From JARRKC01 sp037388505 (lineage in GTDB: Bacteria; Acidobacteriota; UBA6911; RPQK01; JAPXNP01), in assembly GCA_037388505.1 (NCBI GenBank), contig JARRKC010000003.1, positions 97,634 through 161,633 on the forward strand: DNA of 64,000 nt, read 5' to 3'. Position 1 is the first letter of the stretch; each line of letters starts with the position of its first letter. The notes under the pieces are model-generated. The model was not told the origin of the DNA, did no database searches, and saw nothing but the letters and a program-made list of their open reading frames with translations. Shown here one piece after another: positions 25,922 through 34,448 of the stretch. Both the position numbers and the translations under genes were made by a program.

Positions 25922-26016
25922 GCGAAGGGCGAGGTGCGAAGGACGAACCGCCGACGAACGGGCGACCTTGGGAATTGGGACCCTTGGACCCTTGGGAACT
26001 TCGCGCTTCGAAGAAG

Positions 26017-26098
26017 TGCGAGAGGGGGGACTCGAACCCCCACGGGTATCCCCACCAGATCCTAAGTCTGGCGCGTCTGCCAGTTCCGCCACTCTCGC
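26017..26098 (-). tRNA. tRNA-Leu (anticodon UAG)
   Basis: Read on the minus strand, the acceptor arm GCGAGAG pairs with CTCTCGC. The D-arm region is GCGGAACTGGCAGACGCGC, and the anticodon stem-loop CCAGACTTAGGATCTGG has the loop CTTAGGA, giving anticodon UAG. A long variable arm and the T-arm GGGGGTTCGAGTCCCCC follow. This is a class II leucine tRNA with A as discriminator base; CCA is not encoded. tRNA 3' ends are common integration sites, and the odd sequence at 25560-25925 lies on that side. Confidence 0.93.
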
Positions 26099-26622
26099 CT
26101 GCAGGAGTCTTGGCCATTCTAATGCAAGCGGTTGCAGGGCGGAAGACGATGAAGGGATCTGGGGAAATGCGGAGACCGGAGACACACAGAGGGAGAGACA
26201 TGGCACCGGCGGGCCTTCGCTCATTTCGGTCCTGGCGCCCCGGACAGGGGCGCGATCGATGAATGGCACCCGATCCCGCGTGCCGCGTCGTCGCCGAAGT
26301 CGGGGGAAAGGCAGGGAGTCGACAACCCTTCAGGGGGTCGCTCATTTCATTCGCGCACTGACTCGCGCACGGATTCGCCTGCGCAGGCAGGAGCTTGGGC
26401 ACTCAACACCAACCGGCCACAGGCCCGCGGCACCCCGGACAGACACGGCACTCGGCACACAGCAAACCCCGGGGCCGCGCCGGGGCGGCTTGGCCCCCGG
26501 CTAGAAGAATCACGTCCCCACCGGGGCTGAGGCCCCGACCTCCGGCGAGGGCGAGAACCGCCCTTTCCCTTCCGGTCTCCTGTCTCCGCTCTCCCGGACT
26601 ACTCTGACCCCTTCGGCCGATG
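26099..26622. other. Non-coding stretch between tRNA-Leu and the radical SAM gene
   Basis: No convincing frame is present. The sequence has short GC-rich inverted repeats, for example GGGGCCGCGCC/GGCGGCTTGGCCCC near 26470-26500 and CCCCACCGGGG near 26517. One of these may end transcription of the minus-strand radical SAM gene, which stops at 26623. Confidence 0.4.
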
Positions 26623-28317
26623 TCAGTTGCTCGTTCGGATCTTCGCTCCGTCCAGTGCTGTGATTTGCTCGATTCGATTCCAGGCTCGGCGGAAGAGGAC
26701 GGGGTTGAAGAAGGTGTTTTCCTGCTCTCCCTGCGCCGTCAGAGCATAGAACCGACCGGTCTCGATCAGCCTTTCAGCGACCCCCAGACCGTCGAGGATG
26801 TGCCTGTCCGGAACACCCGATCGGAGCTGAACCACCCAGCGATCGAGAGATATCTCCGAGCTCTCGCCGGCATGTAGCTGCTTCTCCCCTTCTCCGGCCG
26901 GGAGTTCCTTCAAGAAGTTCAGCAGTCGACACAGCACGAAGAGCGTGAAGATGTCGCGCCGGCTGATTTCAGGAGTCTCAACTCCCATCGCAGTGAGGCG
27001 GCAGAGCATGAACTGAGCCGCGTCAAACGAGACCGAGAGCTCATCGGCGATCGCCGACGCCGGTGCCAGGTAGAAGGGAGAGGCCCCCAGCCTGACGGGC
27101 AGCCGGGCAAGCAAAAGGAGAGTCTCGATCATGCCGTCGATCGGTTCGTGCGGCAAGCCCAGGATGAGATAGCAGATGATCTCGAAACCCAGTCGATGCG
27201 CCTCTTCGACCACCTCCACGAGTCGCCCGACGCGATGGGGGCGGCGGAATCCGCCGAGGATGGCCGGGTCCGAACTGACCAGCGACAGATTGAGCTGCCT
27301 GAATCCCGCGCGACGCATCAGCCGCAGAGCCTCGCCGTCCAGGTTGTGGTACGAGATTCCGTTCATCGCCAGCAGCTCCAGTTGACCCGGAAAGCGCTCG
27401 ATGATCCCGCGGCAGAGCTCCTTCATGCGCTCGAGATGGAAGGTCAAGTTGTCATCCTCGAAATCGAAGACGCGAACGCCGCAATCGAAACGCCGCTGCA
27501 TTTCCTCGAGGACCGCCTCCACGGATCGCACCCGATAGGCCGCGCCGAAGGTCGAGTGAACCGTACAAAAAGAGCAGCGAAAAGGACACCCGCGCGAGGT
27601 GATGAGCTGAGCGATGGGCCTTCTATGGTAGCGGTACCGGTCGAAAGCAAAGTCTCCAAAGTCCGGCTCCGGCAGGAGCTCGATCGGAAAGCCCGCCGCA
27701 GGTCTGTTCAGATGCAGGGTTTGCCCTACCCGGTAGGCCAGTCCGGAGATGGAACCCAGTTCGTCCTCTTGTTCCGGCCCCTCCGAAATCAGCACCCGAA
27801 GCAGCTCCACCAGCGGCCGCTCGCCCTCTCCGATCACGACGAAGTCGACCTCGGGACGAGCCAGAAGGCTCGCCGGAGCAGCCGTGGCGTGCGCGCCGCC
27901 GAGAATCGTCAGCGCCTTGCTCTGTTCTCGGACCAGTCCGGCCACCCGCAGAGCCTCACGATGATAGGCCGAGAAGAGGCTGGAAATCCCCACATAATCC
28001 GGCTGCTCCGAACGAATGACTTCCGCCATCTGCTGATCGGTCGCGCCAAACCGATAGTACTGGTGGAAGGTCCGCAAGGGACTGCGGTCGGGCCATCGAT
28101 ACGCCTCGCGAAGCAGGGACAACTCCCGCGGAACCTCGAGCGTTCTCCGGCCCCAACCCTGGTGAAAATCGACGATCTTCACCCGGACTTCGGGCACGAA
28201 CTGGAGCACTGCGGCTTTGAGATAGGCCAGCCCGAGCGGCTGAACACGGATGCTCGTGTCATAGAAGTCCTCGACAGGTGGCTGGATCAGCAGGAGCTTC
28301 CGGGGAGGAACCGGCAT
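26623..28317 (-). CDS. B12-binding-domain radical SAM protein
   Basis: The 564-residue protein has an N-terminal cobalamin-binding-like Rossmann domain (about 7-170; LLLIQPPVEDFYDTSIRVQP, TILGGAHATAAP, DFVVIGEGERPLVELLR). It then has a radical SAM core with the cluster motif C244-P-F-R-C248-S-F-C251 and downstream FDFEDDNLTFHLERMKELCR. The C-terminal part (about 430-564) contains no recognised motif. Members of this class methylate or rearrange unreactive carbons in lipids, cofactors or natural products. No neighbouring biosynthetic gene identifies the substrate. The gene lies 50 bp downstream of the MreB gene and may be co-transcribed with it. Confidence 0.85.
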   Translation of the reverse strand: MPVPPRKLLLIQPPVEDFYDTSIRVQPLGLAYLKAAVLQFVPEVRVKIVDFHQGWGRRTLEVPRELSLLREAYRWPDRSPLRTFHQYYRFGATDQQMAEVIRSEQPDYVGISSLFSAYHREALRVAGLVREQSKALTILGGAHATAAPASLLARPEVDFVVIGEGERPLVELLRVLISEGPEQEDELGSISGLAYRVGQTLHLNRPAAGFPIELLPEPDFGDFAFDRYRYHRRPIAQLITSRGCPFRCSFCTVHSTFGAAYRVRSVEAVLEEMQRRFDCGVRVFDFEDDNLTFHLERMKELCRGIIERFPGQLELLAMNGISYHNLDGEALRLMRRAGFRQLNLSLVSSDPAILGGFRRPHRVGRLVEVVEEAHRLGFEIICYLILGLPHEPIDGMIETLLLLARLPVRLGASPFYLAPASAIADELSVSFDAAQFMLCRLTAMGVETPEISRRDIFTLFVLCRLLNFLKELPAGEGEKQLHAGESSEISLDRWVVQLRSGVPDRHILDGLGVAERLIETGRFYALTAQGEQENTFFNPVLFRRAWNRIEQITALDGAKIRTSN

Positions 28318-28368
28318 CTGCCAACAATACCGCAGAAAGCGCTGGCCCGCGTAACCCGTGGAGACGGA

Positions 28369-29397
28369 CTAGAGATACGGGATCTGGACGCGCTCCAGGA
28401 GAGCAGAGTTCCGCAGAAGACAAGCCGCGCCCAACGCCACACTGAGCAGAGGGTCGGGGGCCACCCGGACTTCGATCCCGGTGTCCCGCTGGATGAGATC
28501 CGCGAAGCCGCCCAGCATAGCCCCTCCTCCAGTCAGCGTGATTCCGCGGGCCTTGATGTCGGCAGACAATTCCGGCGGCGTCCGTTCCAGGGTCCGTCGA
28601 ATGGCGCGCAGGATTGCCGACACCTGGTCGACGATTGCCTCGCACACATCCGATCGAGTCACGGACATGATCTTTGGAAGGCGCCGGACCAAGTCCCTGC
28701 CCTTGATCTGCATGACATCACTGTTTTCCCCAGGCTGCTCCGCCCGGCCAAGCGCATGCTTGAGTTTCTCCGCGGTGTCGTAGCCGATCAGCATGTTGTG
28801 CTTGCGCCGAATGTGCTGGACGATCGCCTCGTCCATGTGGCTGCCGCCGACCCGTACGGAACCGCTGCAGACGATCCCGCAAACGCTGATCACGGCGATC
28901 TCGGTCGTCCCGCCCCCGATGTCAACAACCATACCCCCGCGCGGCTGCTCGATCGGCAGACCGGTCCCACAAGCAGCGGCCATCGGTTCTTCGACGACAT
29001 GGACTTCGGAGGCCTTCAGGGCCAGACCGGTTTCGCGGACTGCCCTCCTCTCGATCTGCGTCGTTTCGGTCGGTACACAGATCACCAGCCTCGTGCCCAG
29101 GAGCCGAGGTCCGTCGAAGGCCTTGCGGATGAACAGACGGAGCATCTCCCGGGTGAGGTCGAAATGATTGATGACACCATCACGAAGGGGCATCACAACC
29201 TCGAGATGCTCGGGCGTCCGGCCCAGCATGCGACGCGCTTCCAGCCCGATCGCCTCGATCTCGCCGGTCTTGTGATTCAGCGTGACCACGGAAGGTTCGT
29301 TCAGTAGAATCCGTGAGTTGTCGTCACAGATCAGCGTGTTGATCGTGCCAAGATCAATACCAAGACCCGTCATTGCAGCTCTGAGTGGGATTCGCAT
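28369..29397 (-). CDS. mreB: MreB-type rod-shape-determining actin homologue
   Basis: The 342-residue protein has the bacterial actin ATPase signatures: phosphate-1 DLGTINTLI, phosphate-2 DIGGGTTEIAVIS and the adenosine loop LTGGGAMLGG. The interdomain segments ICVPTETTQIERRAVRE and EPMAAACGTGLPIEQPRGGM are also typical of MreB. It polymerises under the cytoplasmic membrane and guides the cell-wall elongation machinery. The usual partners mreC, mreD, pbp2 and rodA do not follow; instead a radical SAM gene lies downstream. It may therefore be a second MreB copy. The start at 29397 follows AAGAGAGAGG closely; an internal ATG eight codons later is possible. Confidence 0.85.
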   Translation of the reverse strand: MRIPLRAAMTGLGIDLGTINTLICDDNSRILLNEPSVVTLNHKTGEIEAIGLEARRMLGRTPEHLEVVMPLRDGVINHFDLTREMLRLFIRKAFDGPRLLGTRLVICVPTETTQIERRAVRETGLALKASEVHVVEEPMAAACGTGLPIEQPRGGMVVDIGGGTTEIAVISVCGIVCSGSVRVGGSHMDEAIVQHIRRKHNMLIGYDTAEKLKHALGRAEQPGENSDVMQIKGRDLVRRLPKIMSVTRSDVCEAIVDQVSAILRAIRRTLERTPPELSADIKARGITLTGGGAMLGGFADLIQRDTGIEVRVAPDPLLSVALGAACLLRNSALLERVQIPYL

Positions 29398-29415
29398 AGC
29401 CTCTCTCTTGCTTTT

Positions 29416-29441
29416 CGCACTAAAACGGCACTTTTTGTGCG
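29416..29441 (-). promoter_or_regulatory. Hairpin upstream of mreB
   Basis: CGCAC plus AAAA on one arm pairs with TTTT plus GTGCG on the other, around the loop CGGCAC. It lies 19 bases upstream of the mreB start and could form in the 5' leader or mark a protein-binding dyad. No ligand-binding RNA family is recognised. Confidence 0.35.
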
Positions 29442-30153
29442 ATCAGGATCACAGCACTCAAAGTTTATTTCAGAACGATCGTCCGAACGGCCCTGCCGAT
29501 CCCCTTGATGAGCTTCACTCACTGTTGTTCGGCTCGTAACCGGGTCGGCCCGGCGCCTCACGAAAATCGCCCCAAAAGCGGGATAAAGTCAGGAGATCGA
29601 TGTGCCGATATTTCTCTTGACCCTAACAGGCGCCCGGCCGGTGATCTCGACCTTCGGGAAGAGTACCTCAACCCGCCGGCCGGGCCGAATGCCCACGACC
29701 CGCTGCCGCCCCAGGAGCCTCGCCCGACTTCGTGCGCACAGGAGATTTCACCAGCCCGGAGACGCTGCTGAGGTGCGACTGCCATCAATTTAGCGCACCG
29801 GGGTGTCAGCAATTCGGGCCCGCCGAACGGCCCTTCTCGTCAAGGTCCTCTGTGGATTAAAGTTTCCGTCTTCTCGACCGATTCTCAATGATGAGATTGT
29901 TTTCCGGAGAGTTTGTATGAGCTGCCACATACTGCCTCGCCCTTCGATCAGGCGACCTCCGCGGAACCGTGAGCTCGAAGGCGCCGAGAAGACCCTTCGA
30001 GTCGAAATGCCGACATGGGTCACCTGCCCCGAGAGACTGCATCAGCCTGCAAGGACAGAGAGGCTGTTGACGGACCAGCAGGTACACCCGATCTTCTTCT
30101 AGCCGCCTTCGTCCGCTCCCTGCTCGGAGCCGTGCCGCCTTTCCGGAGCGCCC
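29442..30153. other. Non-coding gap between divergent genes
   Basis: About 700 bp separate mreB and the DUF1080 gene. Short frames exist on both strands, but their predicted peptides are arginine/proline-rich with no strand-consistent codon pattern, and none has a good ribosome binding site. I see no RNA gene here. Confidence 0.4.
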
Positions 30154-30182
30154 TTTCCACTGCCATTCAACGGCGGTAGAAT
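30154..30182 (+). promoter_or_regulatory. Promoter of the DUF1080 gene
   Basis: TTTCCA (30154-30159) and TAGAAT (30177-30182) are spaced 17 bp apart. GGAAAGGAA precedes the ATG at 30216, giving a normal leader of about 27 bases. Confidence 0.45.
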
Positions 30183-30215
30183 CCACCTTTCCAACAGAAG
30201 CGGAAAGGAACCGTC

Positions 30216-31061
30216 ATGTCAGAATCCAGAAACCGTCGAGGACCTTCGGGTCTCTTTCTCGTTCTGCTTGTCCTCTGCGCGGGTGTCACCTTCAGCCTGC
30301 TCGCCCAGCACGCTGGCGATCTCGGCTTCGACGACACACCGTATCTTCCCGGAGGGAAGTGGCGCGTTCACGATTCCAAGAGGCCACGACCCACTGTTAT
30401 CACTCCCGGGACCTGCAGCACCCAGGAACAGCCCGGCCGTCCTCCCTCGGACGCCATCGTGCTCTTCGACGGGACGGATTTGTCGCAATGGCAGAATCTG
30501 ACCTCGAACGGCGAACTCAAAGCCCCGGCCTGGAAAGTGGAAGACGGTTACATGGAGGTCGTGGGGGGCACGGGCAGCCTGGTCACCAAGCAGAAGTTCG
30601 GAGACTGTCAGCTTCATGTGGAATGGGCGTCACCGGCGGAAGTCAAAGGCACGAGCCAGGGCCGCGGCAACAGCGGCGTCATTCTGATGAGCCACTACGA
30701 GATCCAGGTCCTGGATACGTACAACAACCTGACCTATGCCGACGGGGGAGCCGCGGCGATGTATGGCCAGTATCCGCCACTGGTCAACGCCTGCCGAAAG
30801 CCGGGTCAGTGGCAGACCTACGACATCATCTTCGAAGCCCCGAAGTTCGATGGTGATAAGGTCGTCAAACCCGCGTACGTGACCGTGCTGCACAACGGGG
30901 TCGTCGTCCACAACCATCAGGCCTTCATCGGCGCCATGGTCTGGCGGCAGCTGGCAACCTATCATCCCCATCCGGAGAAAGAGCCACTACTCCTTCAGGA
31001 CCACGGAAATCCGGTGCGCTATCGGAATATCTGGATCCGGCCGATCGGCACCTATAACTGA
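30216..31061 (+). CDS. Exported 3-keto-disaccharide hydrolase-like protein (DUF1080)
   Basis: The 281-residue protein begins with a signal or anchor helix (GLFLVLLVLCAGVTFSLLA). Residues about 85-281 form the lamin-G-like DUF1080 fold, recognised by IVLFDGTDLSQWQN at the start, the EVVGGTGSLVTKQKFGDCQL and HVEW strands, GNSGVILMSHYEIQVLDTY, and the terminal GNPVRYRNIWIRPI. This family binds or hydrolyses oxidised disaccharides and is abundant in polysaccharide-degrading soil bacteria. The region between the signal and the domain is short and low in structure. It is a single gene with its own promoter. Confidence 0.88.
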   Translation: MSESRNRRGPSGLFLVLLVLCAGVTFSLLAQHAGDLGFDDTPYLPGGKWRVHDSKRPRPTVITPGTCSTQEQPGRPPSDAIVLFDGTDLSQWQNLTSNGELKAPAWKVEDGYMEVVGGTGSLVTKQKFGDCQLHVEWASPAEVKGTSQGRGNSGVILMSHYEIQVLDTYNNLTYADGGAAAMYGQYPPLVNACRKPGQWQTYDIIFEAPKFDGDKVVKPAYVTVLHNGVVVHNHQAFIGAMVWRQLATYHPHPEKEPLLLQDHGNPVRYRNIWIRPIGTYN

Positions 31062-31119
31062 GGGTTCCGAGTTCCAAGGACCGCCACCCTGTATGTCGTT
31101 GACCGGAACAGTTGTCTCG

Positions 31120-31346
31120 TGGTCGTCGTGGTAGGGAGAACGGGAGAACCGGAGGACGGGAGAACCGGAGCGTGAGTAAGACAAGCATCCTCGCTTGTCC
31201 CGATCTGAGGTCGCTACGTCACGAGCGTTGTTCATACTGAGCCCCAGAGAACGGGAGAACCGGAGGACGGGAGAACCGGAGCGCGGGTGGGATAAGCAGG
31301 ATGCCTATTCCACTCCCCGCGGAACCCGGAACTTGGAACTAGGAAC
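31120..31346. repeat. Composite dispersed repeat, copy 1
   Basis: GGGAGAACCGGAGGACGGGA-type microrepeats flank a core, GACAAGC-ATCCTC-GCTTGTC (a hairpin) followed by TGAGGTCGCT and TCACGAGCGTTGTTCA. It ends in GGAACCCGGAACTTGGAACT. The same arrangement recurs at 43914-44178 and, without the core, at 38210-38420. It fills the space between convergent genes. Confidence 0.65.
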
Positions 31347-33839
31347 TTACTGCTCGCGATGCTCCCTCAGTTCCCCGAGACTCCATTCGCGGACGACGAT
31401 GGTCGAGTCGGGGATTCCCCAGGGGTTACTCATTACGGTCGGAGGTCTCGGCCGAACCCGCAGTCCGGCAGGCCAACCGTAGGTGACCTGGACCACCCGA
31501 ATAGACGCCTCCTGAAGCGAATCCGCCTCCAGCCGAATATGCAGCCCTCCGGCCGGCGGGGCGGTGTAGACCCACCACTGGGTCTCAGGCGATTCTCCTG
31601 CCGTGATGACGGGCATACCATTGACCGAGGCATCCCGAAGATTCCGGATACCGGAGAGAAAGAGATCGACCCGCGCGCTCCCTGGGGAGGGATGCAGTTC
31701 GAATTCGACCTCCTCCCCGTGATCCGTCTGGACGAGCGAAGTCGGCTGGACTGTCGGCGCGCCGACCGCTGCGTCGCGGGGCTCCGACAGCAGAAGACGC
31801 CCATGACGACGAGGGATGATCCGGCTCAGCGAAGCCTCGGTCGGCGTACCCATCACCCCCTTCTGCCAGGGACTCAGATGCCGATCGGTGGTGGCCCAAG
31901 AACCGTTCTCCTGATCCTTCAGAAAGAACAGCTCCGCAGGACGCCGGTATCGCACGTCGAAGTTGGACAGCAGCGGCGTGGCGAAGAAAGTGACAGCCAA
32001 CAGCGCGGAGACCACGCCAAGCACCCACCGTCCGCGCCGCTCCGACGCGCTGAACAGGGGAAACAGCAACCCCAACAGGAAACCTGCCGGGAGGGCTGCG
32101 ATCCAGGGGACCATGTCGCCCACGTTCACATGCACCATGCGGGCGATTTCGTTGAGCAGGATACCCGCGGGGAAGGTCCCCGCCAGAATCACGAGCCAGG
32201 CGAGAGGGTCTCGTCCCCTCTCACGCTCGCGGCGGCCGACCTCCCAGAGGTAGACCGGCAGAGCAAACAGCAGCGGCCATCCGAAAAGGAACGCGCTCCC
32301 CGGAGCCAGGGCCGCCAGCAGTGCAAACCCCAGCAACCAGATCGACAGAGTGCCCACCTCGAGGCTGCGCGATCCCGGCATTCCATGACGAAATGCCAGG
32401 TAAAGGAGAAGCCCCACGGCCGTAGCGACCAGCACAAGGGGCCACAGGAAAACGCCCATCGACCAGAGACCCACGATCAGAACGACGGGGACAGCGATCG
32501 CCCCTAGGAGCCGAACCCCGCGATGGATCCATTCGACGAAGAATGCGAAGACTGCGATCCCGAGGAGGAACTGGCCGACCAGCAAACTGGTCGAATTCAT
32601 CTCCATTCTCCAGGCGGCAAGCCCGTCGGATGCCGCCATGTGGTGGACCATGCCCTGCAGAACGGCGGAGGCCTCGAGAAAGAGAATGAGCACGACCAGG
32701 AACGCAGCTGCACCGAGCGCGACCGAGCCGACCGAGATCCGCCCGGCCCGAAGTCCCCGTATCACGGTACCTACGAACAGGAGCAACAGGACTCCGAAGA
32801 GAACCCAGTGCAGCCACAGCGGGTACCGGATCAGCCGGCGCCCTATCGGATCGACGTATGCGGAGTCGGGAGCATGAAGATCATCGAGGTCAAGATTGCC
32901 GAACCGACGCGTCAGGGCCAGAGTGGTATCTCCCATCTGTTGCAGACTCGCGAGGCTCAGATGATCCAGTGAATCCCCGGCCGAATGGTAGTCGTAGACG
33001 CCCTCGGTGAAAGCGAAGTTCAGGCCTGCACACCCGGCCCTCTTCGCGATCGACAGGTCGGTGTCGTTCGGCATTCGCTTATAGGCTTCATAAGCCAAAG
33101 AATTCGCCAGCGGTCGATAAGCGGACTTCGAGAACTCCGAGATCAGCCGACCGTTCCCCGGACTCGTCTCGAAGAGAATGACCGGCCCACGGCTGCCCCG
33201 GGCCTCCAGGTTCAGGACGAGGCGTACCTCGTCCCTCCAGGGATGCTGTCTGAAAAACACCTGCGCTCCCAGCAGCCCCGCCTCCTCCCCGTCGCTCAGC
33301 AGCACGATCAGGTCGTTTCGCAGCGCCGGACCCCGTCTGAGCGCACGCAGCGTCTCCAGAATCGAGGCGACCCCCGTCCCATCGTCGGCCGCTCCCGGTG
33401 AGGACGGAGCGGAGTCATAATGGGCCATCAGCAGAACTGCCTCCCCCGATTCTCTGCCCCGCACCCTCGCCACCAGGTTGTCCACGGTGGCCATGGCCAC
33501 CGCGGAGCTCCACCTGCGATAGTCGGAAACCATCTCGGAGCGCTGGATCGAAGCTTCATCGGTGAGGATGCGCAGACGCTCCAGGAGGAGGTCCCGCACC
33601 TGATCGTGTGCCGCGCTTCCGATGGGATGGGGACGCGCGGCGATCTGCTTCAGGACCTCGGCGGCCCGGGACGCGGAGAACAGAGTCGGATCCGCGCTTC
33701 CGCTCAGAGCTCGAGGCGGTCGGGTTGAGTAGTAACTCAGAAACCCGCAAACGATCAAGAAGATCGGGATGGCAAACGCTGGAAACAGAGCCCCTCGTGA
33801 GCGGTTCGTGTCACTTTGCATATCGGCTCGCCCCTTCAT
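31347..33839 (-). CDS. M28-family membrane peptidase (ERMP1/Pff1-like)
   Basis: The 830-residue protein has an N-terminal membrane helix (about 20-38), then an extracytoplasmic M28 zinc-peptidase domain. Metal ligands are visible in AHYDSAPSSPGAADDGTGVA (His and Asp), LLSDGEEAGLLGA (Glu pair), NLEARGSRGP and YDYHSAGDSLDHLS (His). A C-terminal region with about eight membrane helices (about 340-640) and a final soluble beta domain follow. This is the layout of endoplasmic-reticulum metallopeptidase 1/vacuolar Pff1 homologues found in bacteria. It probably trims peptides at the outer face of the inner membrane. It overlaps the GNAT gene by one base, forming a minus-strand operon with the metallophosphoesterase. 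Confidence 0.85.
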   Translation of the reverse strand: MKGRADMQSDTNRSRGALFPAFAIPIFLIVCGFLSYYSTRPPRALSGSADPTLFSASRAAEVLKQIAARPHPIGSAAHDQVRDLLLERLRILTDEASIQRSEMVSDYRRWSSAVAMATVDNLVARVRGRESGEAVLLMAHYDSAPSSPGAADDGTGVASILETLRALRRGPALRNDLIVLLSDGEEAGLLGAQVFFRQHPWRDEVRLVLNLEARGSRGPVILFETSPGNGRLISEFSKSAYRPLANSLAYEAYKRMPNDTDLSIAKRAGCAGLNFAFTEGVYDYHSAGDSLDHLSLASLQQMGDTTLALTRRFGNLDLDDLHAPDSAYVDPIGRRLIRYPLWLHWVLFGVLLLLFVGTVIRGLRAGRISVGSVALGAAAFLVVLILFLEASAVLQGMVHHMAASDGLAAWRMEMNSTSLLVGQFLLGIAVFAFFVEWIHRGVRLLGAIAVPVVLIVGLWSMGVFLWPLVLVATAVGLLLYLAFRHGMPGSRSLEVGTLSIWLLGFALLAALAPGSAFLFGWPLLFALPVYLWEVGRRERERGRDPLAWLVILAGTFPAGILLNEIARMVHVNVGDMVPWIAALPAGFLLGLLFPLFSASERRGRWVLGVVSALLAVTFFATPLLSNFDVRYRRPAELFFLKDQENGSWATTDRHLSPWQKGVMGTPTEASLSRIIPRRHGRLLLSEPRDAAVGAPTVQPTSLVQTDHGEEVEFELHPSPGSARVDLFLSGIRNLRDASVNGMPVITAGESPETQWWVYTAPPAGGLHIRLEADSLQEASIRVVQVTYGWPAGLRVRPRPPTVMSNPWGIPDSTIVVREWSLGELREHREQ

Positions 33840-34444
33840 TACGGTCGTCTCGCTTCGTATTCCGGTCGCAGGACTCCGAACTGCAGGAAATCTTGCCTTT
33901 CTCCGTAGCGGACGATCGCCTCGCGGAGCGTCCCCTCGAGCTCGAATCCGTTCTTTTCGAGCACCCGGCGGCTGGCCTCGTTGGCGGCGAACGCGGACGC
34001 GTAGACCCGGTACAGCCCCAGTTCATCGAAGGCGAAGCCCAGCATCAGCCCAACGGCTTGCGTCATGACCCCCTGATTCCACTGATCCCGGCCCAACCAG
34101 AAGCCGAGTTCCCCGCAGGCGTGCTCCATCGAGACGTTGCTCAGACTGATGAGGCCGCAGGCTTCTCCGTTGACAACAATCGTGAAGATGTACGCGCGCC
34201 CGCGGGTCCACAGGTTCCAGGCGCTGCGAATGAATCGCGCAGCTCCGCCCTTCGGATAGGGATGGGGAATCCGAATCGTCCAACGGACGACCGCTTCATC
34301 GGAGATGCGTCGCTCCAACTCGGGCGCATCTTTCAGCCGAGGTCTCCGCAGCGTGACGTGTCCGGCCTTGAATTCCGGACCCGGGTTTCGATCTGCCACT
34401 GGTCGACTCCTTGTGGAAGGGCTCGGGGACTTCGCTCCGGCCAA
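33839..34444 (-). CDS. GNAT N-acetyltransferase (RimJ/RimL-like)
   Basis: The 201-residue cytoplasmic protein shows the GNAT fold from about residue 28: HVTLRRPRLKDAPELER, CGLISLSNVSMEHACGELGF, the acetyl-CoA loop region GRDQWNQGVMTQAVGLMLG-like, and the final ASRRVLEKNGFELEGTLREA. These match the ribosomal-protein-alanine acetyltransferase-like subgroup, which modifies protein N-termini or small molecules. The Q/RxxGxG/A site reads QWNQGVM, a common variant. It is sandwiched between the metallophosphoesterase and M28 genes with almost no spacing, so all three are probably co-transcribed. The substrate is unknown. Confidence 0.82.
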   Translation of the reverse strand: MAGAKSPSPSTRSRPVADRNPGPEFKAGHVTLRRPRLKDAPELERRISDEAVVRWTIRIPHPYPKGGAARFIRSAWNLWTRGRAYIFTIVVNGEACGLISLSNVSMEHACGELGFWLGRDQWNQGVMTQAVGLMLGFAFDELGLYRVYASAFAANEASRRVLEKNGFELEGTLREAIVRYGERQDFLQFGVLRPEYEARRP

Positions 34445-34448
34445 GCCA

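Noticed and set aside
27148..29307. Long open frame (719 codons) on the plus strand
   Set aside because: It runs antisense to the radical SAM and MreB genes, crosses both, and has no family-like sequence; it is an effect of GC-rich codon use.
29558..29812. Small minus-strand frame upstream of mreB
   Set aside because: Glycine/arginine/serine-rich product with no start signal; looks like non-coding GC-rich DNA.
31120..31346. Possible CRISPR array from GGAGAACCGGA repeats
   Set aside because: Repeat units are 10-20 bp, irregular and unspaced; the module also occurs as a composite element elsewhere.
31359..32507. Plus-strand frame of 382 codons
   Set aside because: Antisense to the M28 membrane peptidase; charged, low-complexity product without a recognisable motif.
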